Translations under genes and position numbers: made by a program
DNA from: Punica granatum
Taxonomy: Eukaryota; Streptophyta; Magnoliopsida; Myrtales; Lythraceae
DNA length: 64,000 bases
Direction: 5' to 3'
NCBI RefSeq assembly: GCF_007655135.1
Contig: NC_045129.1
Location: 3,534,001-3,598,000 of the forward strand
The notes under the pieces: model-generated
What the model saw: only the letters and a program-made list of their open reading frames with translations
Told to the model about the DNA's origin: nothing
The model's database searches: none
Shown here: positions 25,598 to 37,010 of the stretch, piece after piece
Layout: each line of letters begins with the position of its first letter
How positions within the stretch are numbered: the stretch's first letter is position 1

Positions 25598-25925
25598 TTT
25601 TTTTTTCCGCTGAATAAAAGGTTAGATCGGGTTATTAGCCCGCTGTGGCTGCCCCAACTAAGGGAACCTAATCTCCACGAAATGTTCCTTTCGCCATAAC
25701 TCGCTGAGACTTTAGTCAAACTTGATCACCGCAGCCCCATCAACACACTAGTATATTAAGTTCAAGGCCCATTGAATCAAATATTATGGGCCGGCTACCA
25801 CCATCTCATAATATACCCACATAGTGGTGAGCTCTACGTTCTCAGTGAGATTTGAATTCGTGATGTTTAAATGAAACGCTTGATACTTAATCACTAGACC
25901 ACCATGCTGGTGGTCATTTAGTTCA
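25598..25925 (-). mobile_element. Possible tRNA-derived SINE with an L1-like tail
   Basis: On the minus strand it begins near 25920 with GGTGGTCTAGTGATTAAG, a box-A-like motif, followed by GAATTCAAATCTC, a box-B-like motif. It ends at 25598 in TTTATTCAGCGG plus poly(A). The tail matches the 3' end of the LINE at 46961-53309 (TTATTCAGCG plus poly(A)). Boundaries are approximate. Confidence 0.5.
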
Positions 25926-26744
25926 TTATACACTTGTATTCCAAACTATCACAGAGTCCTACGTAAGCATAAAACGTACAACTATGAATAAATAAATATT
26001 ATTAGTGACCTAGTTGTCAACCGGTCGGAAAATTGAAAAATATTTTTTCATTTTCCCACCGAATTAGAAAACAATATCTTTTCATTTCACCCTAAAAGGA
26101 AAATCAATTCGTCAGTCCATTTAGTTAATCTTGAAGCTGAGTACGTAACAATACATATTGTATCAGGACCTGTCCACGGTGAACTGGCGGCTCTGACTGC
26201 ATAATGTGGACTTGGGTTACTGGTCCGCTCGCTGTTCACCAGTTTGCAAGGCGGTGCTCATGCCGTAAGTTGGGGCGGTGAAATAACGAATGGCGAAAAT
26301 GGTGAGTAGAACACGACAATGCAAATGGGGAGCGGCCATTTCCCTCGTGACGGTTATTACTATATACAAAATCATCGTACATCATTAATCTCGGTCACAT
26401 CCAAAATAATGAACCGATGCTACCCACACCCAAGGAAACCCTTGTACCATATGTAACGAAACGTCAGTTTTACGACCTTGGGATCGACAAACTTGAATTT
26501 GGAAACTCATTTACCCAGACTCTCACCTGCAGGATGCCCAAAATGATGAATGGATGAACAAATTGAATTGCTTAACGAACACCGGTGTAACTGAGCAGAA
26601 CTATTTATCCAAGTTTCCATGAGTCCTAGCATTCCAATATACGCGCACAATTTTTTTTATTATCTTATATGAAGTTGGAAAGTTACAACTTCAATATTGT
26701 TTGTCTCATAAAAACAAAATTAATATACATACATACATACATAG

Positions 26745-29079
26745 ATAAACTAAGGAGGGTCATATCTTGGAGGAAAATATCAAATGGTAAATTTCAATGA
26801 AGAAGGATATAACCTTAATTCCATTAAAAGAAGAAGAAGAAGAAGAAGAGGAAACCTGACCTTGTCCTATGGATCAAATGATGTCGAGTTTGCTAAGACC
26901 CCGAGAGGAACTGTAAATACCATTCAGGTTATGTCCCATTTCGATACATGTATTCCATTTTCTTTTTAATTTTTAGAGTTCATCCTTATTTTTAATGAGG
27001 CATAACTAAATATTTTTCCCAGGAAATTATCCTGAGTCGTAGATTCCCGGGTTAGATGGCGTTTGGGGCTGGGTAATGTGATTAATTAATAGTAATCCAC
27101 ATTGCCTCGAGATAAATTCCCACCAATTAAATTATCAATCATCCACATTACTCCGTTTTATATCTCAATAAATTCACTGAAGAAATGAGAAACATTCCAT
27201 TTCCCTCGATGAAACGCCTTTGTCTACCCATAGCAGAGAAAAAAGACTTCGTTACGTTCCTCCACCCGCTGGTTATTGTGCAATTGCTACCCCTCCGATT
27301 CTGATAATTAATTTTTTGCTTTTTCTCACGTATAATTTTTTGTAAAATTTTAGGTTTCTTCAATTTTCTGTATTTGGTTTAAGCGTCAAATTTTGATAAT
27401 GCTGAAGATAAAATTTCATTGCGTCATGGTTGAAACTTTTCTTTTAAATTTTTTATGCACAATCTTAACAATGTTGGATTTTCCAATACTTATATTTGTT
27501 TCTATTCTTTCATGTAATTTTTTCACTATTTTATTCGTGAAATAAAATTATCATTAGTCTTATATATGTATTTCTAATAATATACTGTTATTGATTTTAA
27601 ATTAGTATTTTCAAAAATTTATAGCACATATTTTATATAATAAAATTAGCAAATAAAAGATCACGTTTACTCCCGTGCAACGCACGAGATCCATGACTAG
27701 TATTAGTACATGTGACGAAAGGAGTATACAATTTACGTTGCACTGGCTTATATTACTTAATTAGCCCTATCGGATAACTCAGATGTCATCCTTTTGTTTG
27801 AGGTCGGATATGATTCTCAGCCCCCAACGAGATTTTTCACACACCAGACGGTGAGTTCCTCAAATCCAATCTATATGGCTTGCTCCATTCGGTTTTGAGA
27901 TTGTTTGGTGATCATATTTTTTTTTTTCGTTTTGAATGATTTACTATCAGAGTGATGGATACAAACAAAAAACAAGCTGCTACAACCTTAGATGCCCGGG
28001 ATTCGTGCAGACAAACAAATACAATGGTCCTGGTAATAATGGTTTCAAATAAAAATATATTTTTAATAATTTACATATCAATCTAAATCGTGGAAAAATG
28101 ACAATGAGTTAAATATAGAGGTGATTATTGAAATTTACGCAAACATAAGTTGATCTATACATCTATATATAGGTTTTGTTCTACCATCAATATCAACATA
28201 TAACGGGAAGCAGTTTGGAATAATTATACAAGTTAGACAGGTAAACGGATGTTCCTCCCCCTATCAGATATTCTTTTGATTTGTTGTTATCCTTTATTTC
28301 TTTATCTTGGGTCCTATCGTGAATATAAGTTATAATTAAGAACGAATTTATAGATAATGTTTGGGTATCTAATCTATGGAACTAAATGATTTGACAAGAC
28401 AAAATTTTGTTCATGACAAATTAATTTGACAAGTAAAATATGTGAATGGATTCACCGAAAATTGACTCTTGGCAGTAAGGAATCGGAGTTTGTTTGTCTC
28501 TTGAGGCCTCTGCTCGGACCTCGAAACCTAGTATGGACGTAATAATAACAATACATATTTAATTTACCCTTACTACAGCAGCTAAATCTCGGGTTTTCCT
28601 CAAATAAGAAGAACCTTTCGCCAATCCTTACGTCGAGAAAAGAGTCCCTAGGCCCCATCTGAGAACGAAAGCCTTAACGCATAATGTATAAGGAAATTTC
28701 TACGGGGGACTGGTGGCTTTGACTGAATAATATGGACATGGGTTATTGGCCTGGCTCGATCTTCAATAGTCTACGCGGTGGTGCTCATGCCGTTCATTGG
28801 GTTAGTGAAATTACGAACCGCAAAAAGAATAGCCAGCACACGACGACTCAGATAGGGAGTGGCCATTTCCCCCGGGACAGGTACTATGCAAAATCATCGT
28901 ACATCAAGAATCTTGCTTACATTCAGAACAATGGCCCAATGCAATCCACGCCTATGGAAGCCCTCTCGACGCACGTGACAAATCGTCAATGCTACGAACT
29001 AGTGTTAGGACCCAGGGGCCTGAATTTTGGAACTCATTTCTACTTTGGAGGTCCTGGATTCTCACCACAATACCCATAG
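26745..29079 (+). pseudogene. Neprosin pseudogene lacking signal peptide and exons 2-3
   Basis: The promoter block (26750-26800, a match to the 'ggtcatagctcggtggaaaa' module) is fused directly into the end of exon 1 (to 26928), with an AGA-repeat run (RRRRRRRR) at the join, so the signal peptide is gone. Exons 2 and 3 are missing and replaced by unrelated DNA (about 27030-27700). Exons 4-7 remain at 27803-27850, 27951-28032, 28173-28240 and 28693-29079. In exon 4 the Trp of FTYWT is replaced. Exon 7 has TGA at the Arg codon of WWLR, the same site as in the pseudogene at 21193, and its last Cys is Tyr. No functional product is possible. Confidence 0.85.
27030..27702. mobile_element. Probable inserted element ending in a Helitron-like 3' terminus
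   Basis: This DNA replaces neprosin exons 2-3. Its right edge has a short hairpin (27672-27687, cccgtgcaacgcacgag) followed by CTAG at 27697-27700 and then T, as expected for a Helitron 3' end. The left end is not defined, and no helicase gene is present. Confidence 0.4.
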
Positions 29080-29698
29080 CTAGTGAAGGCATAAATTATA
29101 AATAAATTGAACCATTGAACAAATATGAAACTAAGAAGAACTATTTATACAAGTCCTCTTATTTTCATACTAGTATTACCTTCTGATTCTGTGTTGAGGA
29201 TGTCACTGCTTAATGGTATTGGAAATAATCAGTTAGATACATACAATCAAGCAAAAATATTAAAGCCAAAGCAAGGAAAAGAAGTTGCAAGAACCGATTG
29301 AATTATTTGATGTTGTCAAAAATTCAGCATCACAATACGTCTTTGTATATCAGTTGAACATAATATTCCAGAGGTGCATTGATTGAGAAAAGCATATTGA
29401 TCAATGATAAATTCTTAATCCACAATATCTAGCATAGTTATGGGAACTGTTGCACAATGCAAGCGAAAATATTCCAGCGAAGAAACTATAGGCTATAGAT
29501 TATAAACTCTAACTTCCGAGGAAATGTGATGAGTGAACGTTAATTAGCAGAACATAACCTGAGTAAGTTCTAGTTTAGCAATCGATCGAATGTCGGACTT
29601 GCTGAAAGCAACATATGCTTGCTTTTCCAGTATCATTATTTGCGCAAAATTAAAATCGTATGAACGGGAATAAATTCAGAAAAGTCCACTTGGAAAAA
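29080..29698. other. Spacer between neprosin pseudogenes
   Basis: Downstream DNA of the preceding copy, related at its start to the sequence after 7630. No gene or element recognised beyond about 29300. Confidence 0.35.
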
Positions 29699-30016
29699 AT
29701 TGGGGGAAACGAAAATGGTTATTGCAAGCTCAACACATTAATATAGCCATCAGTGATATCCATTATCAATGCAACTCCAAAGAAAAGGGTTCAGTGCAGT
29801 GCATCGCCTTCCTAATTTGTGTTGATTATGGATATCATAAAGAAATCAAGGAGAAAAAAATTGGGGGAAATGAAAATGGGTATTGCAAGCTCAACACATT
29901 AATATAGCCATCACTATGATCTCCATTATCAATGCAACTCCAAATAAAGAGGTTCAGTGTAGTGTATCGCCTTCCTAATTTGTGTTGATTATGGATATCG
30001 TAAAGAAATCAAGGAA
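29699..30016 (+). repeat. Two tandem copies of a 161-bp unit upstream of a neprosin copy
   Basis: Unit 1 is 29699-29859 and unit 2 is 29860 to about 30016. Both start with ATTGGGGGAAA and run to 'aaagaaatcaagga', at roughly 90 percent identity by eye. They occupy the place where the 3' copies carry a different tandem pair of 166 bp. Confidence 0.85.
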
Positions 30017-30181
30017 GATCATATTTACCAACATGGATTAGAATATGTGTAAATACATATATATCTTGGGCATATAATGTATATGTATATATATGAATAC
30101 AAGTTGATGTATGCGTTTAGTTCCAGACTTGCGGTTGATCCATTTTTCCCTTTCTTTTCTCATTTCTCCCACACTTGACAT

Positions 30182-32890
30182 ATGGCGACTCATAGAAGAA
30201 GAAGAGAAGTTGTAGTTTGGATATTCTTGTTGATAACTGCGGCCGTAGTTGATTCAGTTCAAGCAAAAAGAAATCTAACTTTGTCCGATAAATCAAACGA
30301 TGTCGAGCTTGCTGCGGCTCCCAGAGGAACCATAAAAACCGTTCAAGTTGTATCTTACTCCGGAACACGTATTGCATTCTTTTTAAATTTTCGGCATTCA
30401 TCCTTATTTTAAATGAGCCATAACTAAAAATTTTGCCGATCACATAATCTTCAGTCACAGATTTCAGTTACTATGAAGAGAATCATTGAATATGCATATA
30501 GTTATTATTATTATTATTATTATTTTTTGTGGCTATATAGAGTGGAGGTGGCCATGTTGTCGATTGTGTCGATATTTACAAACAACCGGCTTTCGACCAT
30601 CCTATGCTGAAGAACCAAACCGTACAGGTAAGTTTCCTTCTTCCCGCACGTTTTTTCAACTGTCATCGATCATAACGTGATTTTTTCTCTCACTAGGATT
30701 TAAATTTAACTAATTTCTGCAGTTATTATACATCATAATTAAAAGCAAATTCAATCAAATTTTACAGGTGAAACCGAGTTTCACAGAAGAAGGTGAAAGT
30801 CATTTGCAATGGCTGCCGGCCGCATTGGAAGAATGGGGCGTGGATTGCCCCGAAGGAACAGTCCCTATTATCAGAAAGATATCGGAAAATGGTGTTCAGA
30901 AGAAGGATTATGTTCCATCGTTCCTTGTTAACGAGAAAAGCGGCCTCCACAACAAATCCTTTCCTGTTTTCGCTTCCGATAATGGACATGAGGCATGTAC
31001 CTTCCTTGCTTCGATTGACTTACATAAAGACGTTCGAGCAATGGAAAAAGGAAATTAAACCAATAAACTACATCATCAATTCTAGATATATGTATTATAT
31101 ATATATATATATTATTAAAAGATCCATGTGCATTATTGCTTTGTCATTAATATATATGTTCATCTAATCAGTATGCAGTAGTGAAGACAAAATATAACGG
31201 GAGAACCTTCCATGGAGGCCAAGCTATCCTCAATGTGTGGAATCCTCACACAGAGACTAGAGAAATAAGCATCTCCCAGATTTGGATTTATGCGGGCACA
31301 TCTGAAAACGTCAACACCGTAGAGGCTGGGTGGATTGTAAGTCAAATTACATCGTAACCATGATTAATTAGTAACCGATTGACTCTGTGTTTGTTTCGCT
31401 TTAATATTTTAGTTAGTACCCGGTAAGCAAATAAATATATGTGATGAAAATGATATTAAATTAACGATGCTTGCTTACTTATTATTTAACCTCCTCGGAT
31501 AATTCAGAAAAACTCAACATCATCCTTTTGTTTCAGGTCGGGTTAGATTCTCGGCCGACTACGACATTTTTTACATACTGGACTGTGAGTTTCTCAATCC
31601 ATTTTAAAGGGCTTGCGCTTCAATGGTCGCTTTCGACATTCTTCTGTACTCTTCTTTTTTTTTCCCCCTTATGAATGATTTACTGCAGAGTGATGGATAC
31701 AAATCAACAGGCTGCTACAACCTTAGATGCTCAGGATTCGTGCAAACGAACAGACATTTTGCTCCTGGTAATGGTCGCAAACAAATACAAATTTTTAAAT
31801 ATTTTGTATGTTTCAAATTTATATCTATCTAAACCGTGAACGAAAATGACAACGAAATAAATATAAGGTGATTAGTGAAATATACTCTAACATAAATTGG
31901 TCTACATATTTTTATAGGTTTTCTAATATCATCAACATCCACCTTCAACGGGGAGTAGTTTGAAATAGATGTACAAATTAAACAGGTGAACATAAGTTCT
32001 TTCCTCTAACAATATGCTTTTAATATTTTTCGGCGTGCACACTGGTATCCGAAAGCCCATCAGGCTCCGATGATCTAATTCAAGTTGGGTTTGCCCACTA
32101 AGAATTAAAACTCTTATAGTATGGATTTTTTCCATTACAAGATTCAAACCTGAAGACTTTGTTTAAAGATAATAAGCGCAGAACCACTTGAATTAATTTA
32201 TGTTGGTACATATACTTTTATTTGTTATTATATATTTTTTTTGGATAAATAATTTGTTATTATATTAATCTTGCTATCTTCCTTTCGTCATTCATCTTGG
32301 GTCTACGCTGTGGATGTAATTATAATAAACTGCCATAAGGGCAAATTTTACGATTATATTTGCTCGCAAAACCACATCATCAATTTAATTATGTAAATAT
32401 AACATTGAGAAAATATATAAATTTCTCGACAGGACTTCACTGTTATAAATTTGTATACCTAGCATAAACGTAATAACATTACTTTTTTTTAATGCATTAG
32501 GATATGTCAACGCAGCACTGGTGGCTTCGTCTGAGTAATACGGACATCGGTTACTGGCCTAGCTCGATTTTCAACAGTCTACGTGGTGGTGGTCGTGGCA
32601 TAGACTGGGGTGGTGAAATTTATAATAGTGAAAGGAATGGGCAACACACGACGACTCAAATGGGAAGTGGTCATTTCCCTCGTGACGGGTACTTTACAAA
32701 ATCATCGTACATTAGGAGTCTTGCTTACATCCAAAATAATGGTTCGATGCAACGCACACCCAAGGAAGACCTCGTGGCGTCTATCACCAATCCTTGATGT
32801 TACGACCTAGTGTTAGGACCCTCGAACTTGAATTTCGGAACCCATTTTTATTTCGGAGGTCCTGGATTCTCGGCTCAATGCATAAAATAG
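30182..32890 (+). pseudogene. Neprosin pseudogene, complete exon set with late disabling mutations
   Basis: Eight exons: 30182-30346, 30541-30627, 30768-30992, 31172-31336, 31537-31584, 31689-31767, 31919-31985, 32501-32890. Signal peptide, activation domain, EAGW and WGGE are all encoded. Lesions come late: relative to its sister at 39601, exon 6 is one base short and goes straight into TAA; further on the same exon has GAGTAG where the sister has CAGCAG; and exon 7 has TGA at a conserved Arg codon (sister CGA). The activation domain is split by an extra intron (30628-30767) absent from the genes at 9471 and 17784. The intron after 30992 begins with GC. Intron 6 contains a SINE at 32023-32209. 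A truncated product ending before the second catalytic Glu is the most it could make. Confidence 0.85.
32023..32209 (-). mobile_element. tRNA-derived SINE in neprosin intron 6
   Basis: A 187-bp element read on the minus strand, starting near a TTCAAGTGGTTC box-A-like segment with a box B around GGTTTGAATC. It is flanked by 11-mers ATATGCTTTTA (32012-32022) and ATATACTTTTA (32210-32220), a target duplication with one change. The same insertion is present at 41450-41636. Confidence 0.75.
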
Positions 32891-34843
32891 TGAAGGCATA
32901 AATAGATGGAATTAATGAATAAAAGTGAAAACAGATACAAAAGTGAAACCGATTAAACTATTCATACAAGCTTTATATGCTTCATGTTCAAGGCCATTCA
33001 ATATATGGATCTTTTTTTCTTTTTCTTTTTTTGAAAAATAGCTTTGCAGGATTGCAGTTTTCGGATTAAGATCAAATTAATGGTTAGACAACGGTAACTT
33101 ATAGACCAAGCTCAAAGAAACAATATCTGAATCAGTTATTAAAGGACTCTTAACATAAATTCGGCTAATAATTAGATGCTTCTATTGACTGTTTAACAGG
33201 ATGAAGAATATGGTGTCCTCATCAACTGTATAATTAAACATATACGATCAACCAGCCCTCAAGCATCCTCTTCTCAAGAATCAAACTGTCCAGGTTTTCT
33301 TTTCCGCTTTTCTCTATTCCATATCAAAGATCAATCATAATAGCAGGGGAGAGATATGCAGCAGTCACTTAATTGCACGACAATACCATACCTCATGTGG
33401 CACATATAATACATGTATATGCCACGTTTCCATTCTGTGGGCCTTCTTTAGACGGCATCCTTCCTGTCAACATAATTACCATACCTTAAGTCGATAGCTC
33501 GATGATCGGAGTAAAGAGAACATCCAAATGCTATATTAAATATTTTGATAACAAAAACACTTTCTTTAATACATTCACTGAGGTAAAAGAATTCCAAAAC
33601 AAACAACTGTGACGATCGGCTCCTTCCTAAGATGAAGTCGACACGTAATTAACGGTGGGTCGACGAATAGAGTGATGTGAACAGGCCCGAGAAGTTTGTG
33701 TCCTAGACAATTACTCTAATGTAACTAAGTCCTTGGGGGTTCCCCAGATAAGGGCCCAAAAAGAGAGTAAACAAGCCCAGAGATAAAAGAGCCCAATCCG
33801 GAGGAAGCCCAATATAAAAACAAGGGAAGATATCATTCTTACTCAAACTTTCTCACCTCAATTACTGTCACTTCCCAAACCTTCGGTAGTAAAATATCAC
33901 TAACCCAAATTAACATGAATGAAATTGTTACTCCCCCAGCTAATCAGAAGTCAAAAAGTACCTTGGTAAAAGACCCAATATGCCCCTCATTTGTTTTCTA
34001 CTTTGTTTAAAATTAATATATACATATATATTAATACATTTATTTATCAATATCTATACATATAGTAAAGTTAACTTGAATCGCAATAAATGCACTTCAA
34101 TTAATGCATTTTAAAATATATAAAAAGATGGATACTATTTTTAAATTATAAAAATAATATAATTTGAAAATATTGAAAACCAAAAAACACAATATGTGTT
34201 TTTAATCAAAGTAAGCAAAAATGAATCATTAAAATTAATAAAACTTATAAAATATTACCGAAAAGCATATAATATTAAGAAATTAAATCTATGAATAAAA
34301 TTGTATGGAAATTTTTCAATTTTATTAAAATAATATTTGCATTTTATATACAAAATTGATAATCATGTTAGAATTCTAAAATTAATAATATACATAACAT
34401 ATTATATTTTACATTATAAAAGCTTAATCGCAACAAGAAATACATATATATAATTCATATGAGACTGCGCAATGCACATGACATAAAATCTATTATAATT
34501 GTAATTAAAAATTACTCTTACTTTTACACAAAAATTTCCTCTACTTTATTGAAAATTATAGTTATATTTACATTTAATGAAATATACTATTATTATAAAT
34601 AAGAAAATTAATCTTTCTAAATGTGATTAATTAAATTAATATGATAACCGATATATGGTGAAAATCAACCCGGTGCGATGCACGGGATAGAAACCCAGTG
34701 TGTGTGTATATATATATATATATAAATATATACCTTGATAAAGACCCAATGGTCCTTCTCTACTTTTTTATTTTCCCAATATTAATTTAAAGAAAACAGA
34801 ACACAAAGGAGGGGCATTTTGGGTCTTTTATGAAGATATATAT

Positions 34844-34886
<43 letters not shown>

Positions 34887-35238
34887 GGGGCAAATGAGCC
34901 CCAACTCCATAGTTTAGGGAGTAAGAAAGTTAATTTTCCCTTTTTATTATATTAAGTTTTAAAAAATCGGGAAATTAAAATCTATATCAATATTCATTTA
35001 TTGTATGTTGATAAAGGGATAGATAACAAAGTAGGTGTAACATTTTGTTATTTAAAATGCCCATTGAAATATAAACTAGAAAATAATGAATCATTAAATT
35101 ATTAGAAATTAAGGTACGATTTAGTGTATTTTAACTACCTAATAACCCTCCACTTTCCCCACTATACTTTGTCTACGCCGCTCTCATTCTCTTCCTCTTC
35201 TCCTCTCCCTCCCAAAATCAAAATACGTTCAACTTTCA
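32891..35238 (+). repeat. Downstream block of the 3' neprosin copies (copy 1)
   Basis: The 3' flank of the pseudogene at 30182. It recurs at 42320-42560 plus 44856-46885, at 53758 to about 55200 with an internal deletion, and in part at 62003-62504. It includes very AT-rich stretches, a hairpin with CGGTGCGATGCACGGG near 34670-34686 that resembles a Helitron 3' end, and (TA)n runs at 34707-34720 and 34848-34880. No gene found. Confidence 0.8.
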
Positions 35239-35570
35239 ATTAAGAAATTAAGGAAGGTCATAGCTCGGTGGAAAAAGATTAAATGGTAAGTTTCAATTTG
35301 TTCCTTCCTAATTTGGGCTGTCGAGATAAGTTCATATAGACACGTACCCACACCAACCCACTAAAATTGACCGAAGCACAAAGTTAAGATACAAAAATAC
35401 ATACATTAAGAAATTAAGGAAGGTCATAGCTCGGTGGAAAAAGATTAAATGGTAAGTTTCAATTTGTTCCTTCCTAATTTAGGCTGTCGAGTTAAGTTCA
35501 TATTGACACATACCCACACCAACCTACTAAAATTGATTCTAACATATATAGAATGTATGCAAATACATAT
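35239..35570 (+). promoter_or_regulatory. Tandem pair of a 166-bp promoter-side unit
   Basis: Two copies, 35239-35404 and 35405 to about 35570, each beginning with 'attaagaaattaaggaagg' and holding a 'catagctcggtggaaaaag' block. The same pair precedes the copies at 39601 and 63741, and a separated pair (60104 and 60446) precedes the one at 60722. The ATG follows about 120 bases after the second unit. A regulatory role is inferred only from its constant position. Confidence 0.7.
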
Positions 35571-35686
35571 ATATCTTGGCAATATAATGTATATGTATAT
35601 ATACGAATACAAATTGATGTATGTGTTCAGTTCCAGACTCGTGATTGATCCTTTTTTTCCTTTCTCTTCTCATTTCTACTATACGT

Positions 35687-36010
35687 ATGGCGACTCGAAG
35701 AAGAAGAGAAGGTGTAGTTGGGATATTCTTGTTGATAACTGCAGTCCTAGTCGATTCCGCCGAAGCAAGGAGAAAACTAGCATCGTCCAATAAATCAAAT
35801 GATGTCGAGTTTGCTCAGGCCCCCAGAGGAACTGTAAAATCTGTTCAGGTTATATCTTATTTCAGTACATGTATTGCGTTTCCTTTTCAATTTTCAGCAT
35901 CCATCCTTATTCAAAATGAGGCATAACTAAATATTTTGCCCATGACATTAATCTCAAATCACAGATTTCAGTTAGCATGAGGAGAATCATTAAATATGCA
36001 TATAGTTATG

Positions 36011-36053
<43 letters not shown>

Positions 36054-36431
36054 TTTGTGGCTATTCAGAGTGGTGGCGGCGATGTTGTCGATTGTGTCGA
36101 TATTTACAAACAACCGGCTTTTGACCATCCTCTACTGAAGAACCATACCATACAAGTAGGTTCCTTCTTTCCGCACGTTTTTCCTCGACTGTCATCATAG
36201 TGTAAATTTTTCTCTCACTCGGATTAAAGGTTAACTAATTTCTGCAGTTACTATAGCAATTAAAAACAAATTCAATCAAATTTTACAGATGAAACCGAGT
36301 TTCACAGAAGAAGGTGAAAGTCATTTGCAAGGGCTGCCGGCCGAATTGGAAGAATGGGGCGTGGATTGCCCCGAAGGAACAGTCCCTATTATCAGAATGA
36401 CATCGGAAAATGCTGTTCAGAAGAAGGATTA
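35687..36431 (+). pseudogene. 5' half of a neprosin gene, truncated in the activation domain
   Basis: Exon 1 (35687-35848), exon 2a (36069-36155) and the start of exon 2b (36289-36431) are open and nearly identical to those at 39601 and 63741. Signal peptide, VDCVDIY and EEWGVDCPEG are present. Similarity stops abruptly inside the codon after QKKD, where unrelated DNA begins and gives an immediate stop. The catalytic domain is missing. The sequence beyond leads into a hAT-like element and the assembly gap, so a mis-join or a real breakpoint are both possible. Confidence 0.85.
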
Positions 36432-36674
36432 ATATACACCAGAATTTTGAACATAAATTCCTTACATGATTAGTAATCATATGTTTGAGATTCATATTAT
36501 TATGGATCCTGCTTTTAATCAATATTTATTATTAAAAAAATTAGCATAGATTCCATCAACCTACATGTTTTTGGAATGTGAAATTTTTAAAAAAATGGAT
36601 CAAAATTATCATCCTTTAGTATTATCTAAATGATTTTTTTCGACCTGCAGTGTTGCCGCGAGTAATCTTCCTAG
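36432..36674. other. Unassigned DNA at the truncation point
   Basis: About 240 bases between the broken neprosin exon and a hAT-like terminus. It has no match elsewhere in the window that I can see. Confidence 0.3.
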
Positions 36675-37010
36675 TAGGGGTGGCAATTTGTGTCGTGTTG
36701 TGTTTAGACGTGTCATGTCTAAACGGGTTCGTGTCATTGAAGTCATAACCCGTACACGACACGTTTATTAAACGGGTCAGGTTTTGGAAACCCGTACACG
36801 ACACGTTTATATCCGTGTCAACCCGTTTAGACACGTTTAAACCTGTTTATCGAAACGTGTCATAATAGGTACACGTGTCCATACATGACACGATTATAAC
36901 CGGTTATCCGAACACATTAACACGACCCATTTATTCGACACGTTAACATGATCCATTTATTCGACACGTTAATACAATTACGACCCGTTTATTCCTAATA
37001 GAAATTTATA
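36675..37010. mobile_element. One arm of a hAT-like element
   Basis: Begins TAGGGGTGGCAATTTG and continues with repeated ACACGAC/ACGTGTC motifs. This is the reverse complement of the arm at about 38700-39044 and resembles 62700-63181. The other terminus of this copy was not found before the gap. Confidence 0.65.

Larger units (their letters stand above)
21193..26545 (+). pseudogene. Neprosin pseudogene with transposons in its introns
   Basis: Remnants of all seven exons in order: 21193-21358, 22327 to about 22635, 22825 to about 22990, 23171-23230, about 23332-23409, a scrap of exon 6 at 24758-24790, and exon 7 at 26167 to about 26545. One extra T after the signal-peptide core shifts the frame in exon 1. 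Exon 2 has deletions in the DVVDCVD region, exon 3 a deletion before EAGW, and its donor has become GC (ATA|GCAAGT). Exon 7 has TGA at the Arg codon of the WWLR motif and several indels. Introns 5 and 6 hold the elements at 23505-24666, 25225-25546 and 25598-25925. It is non-functional. Confidence 0.85.
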
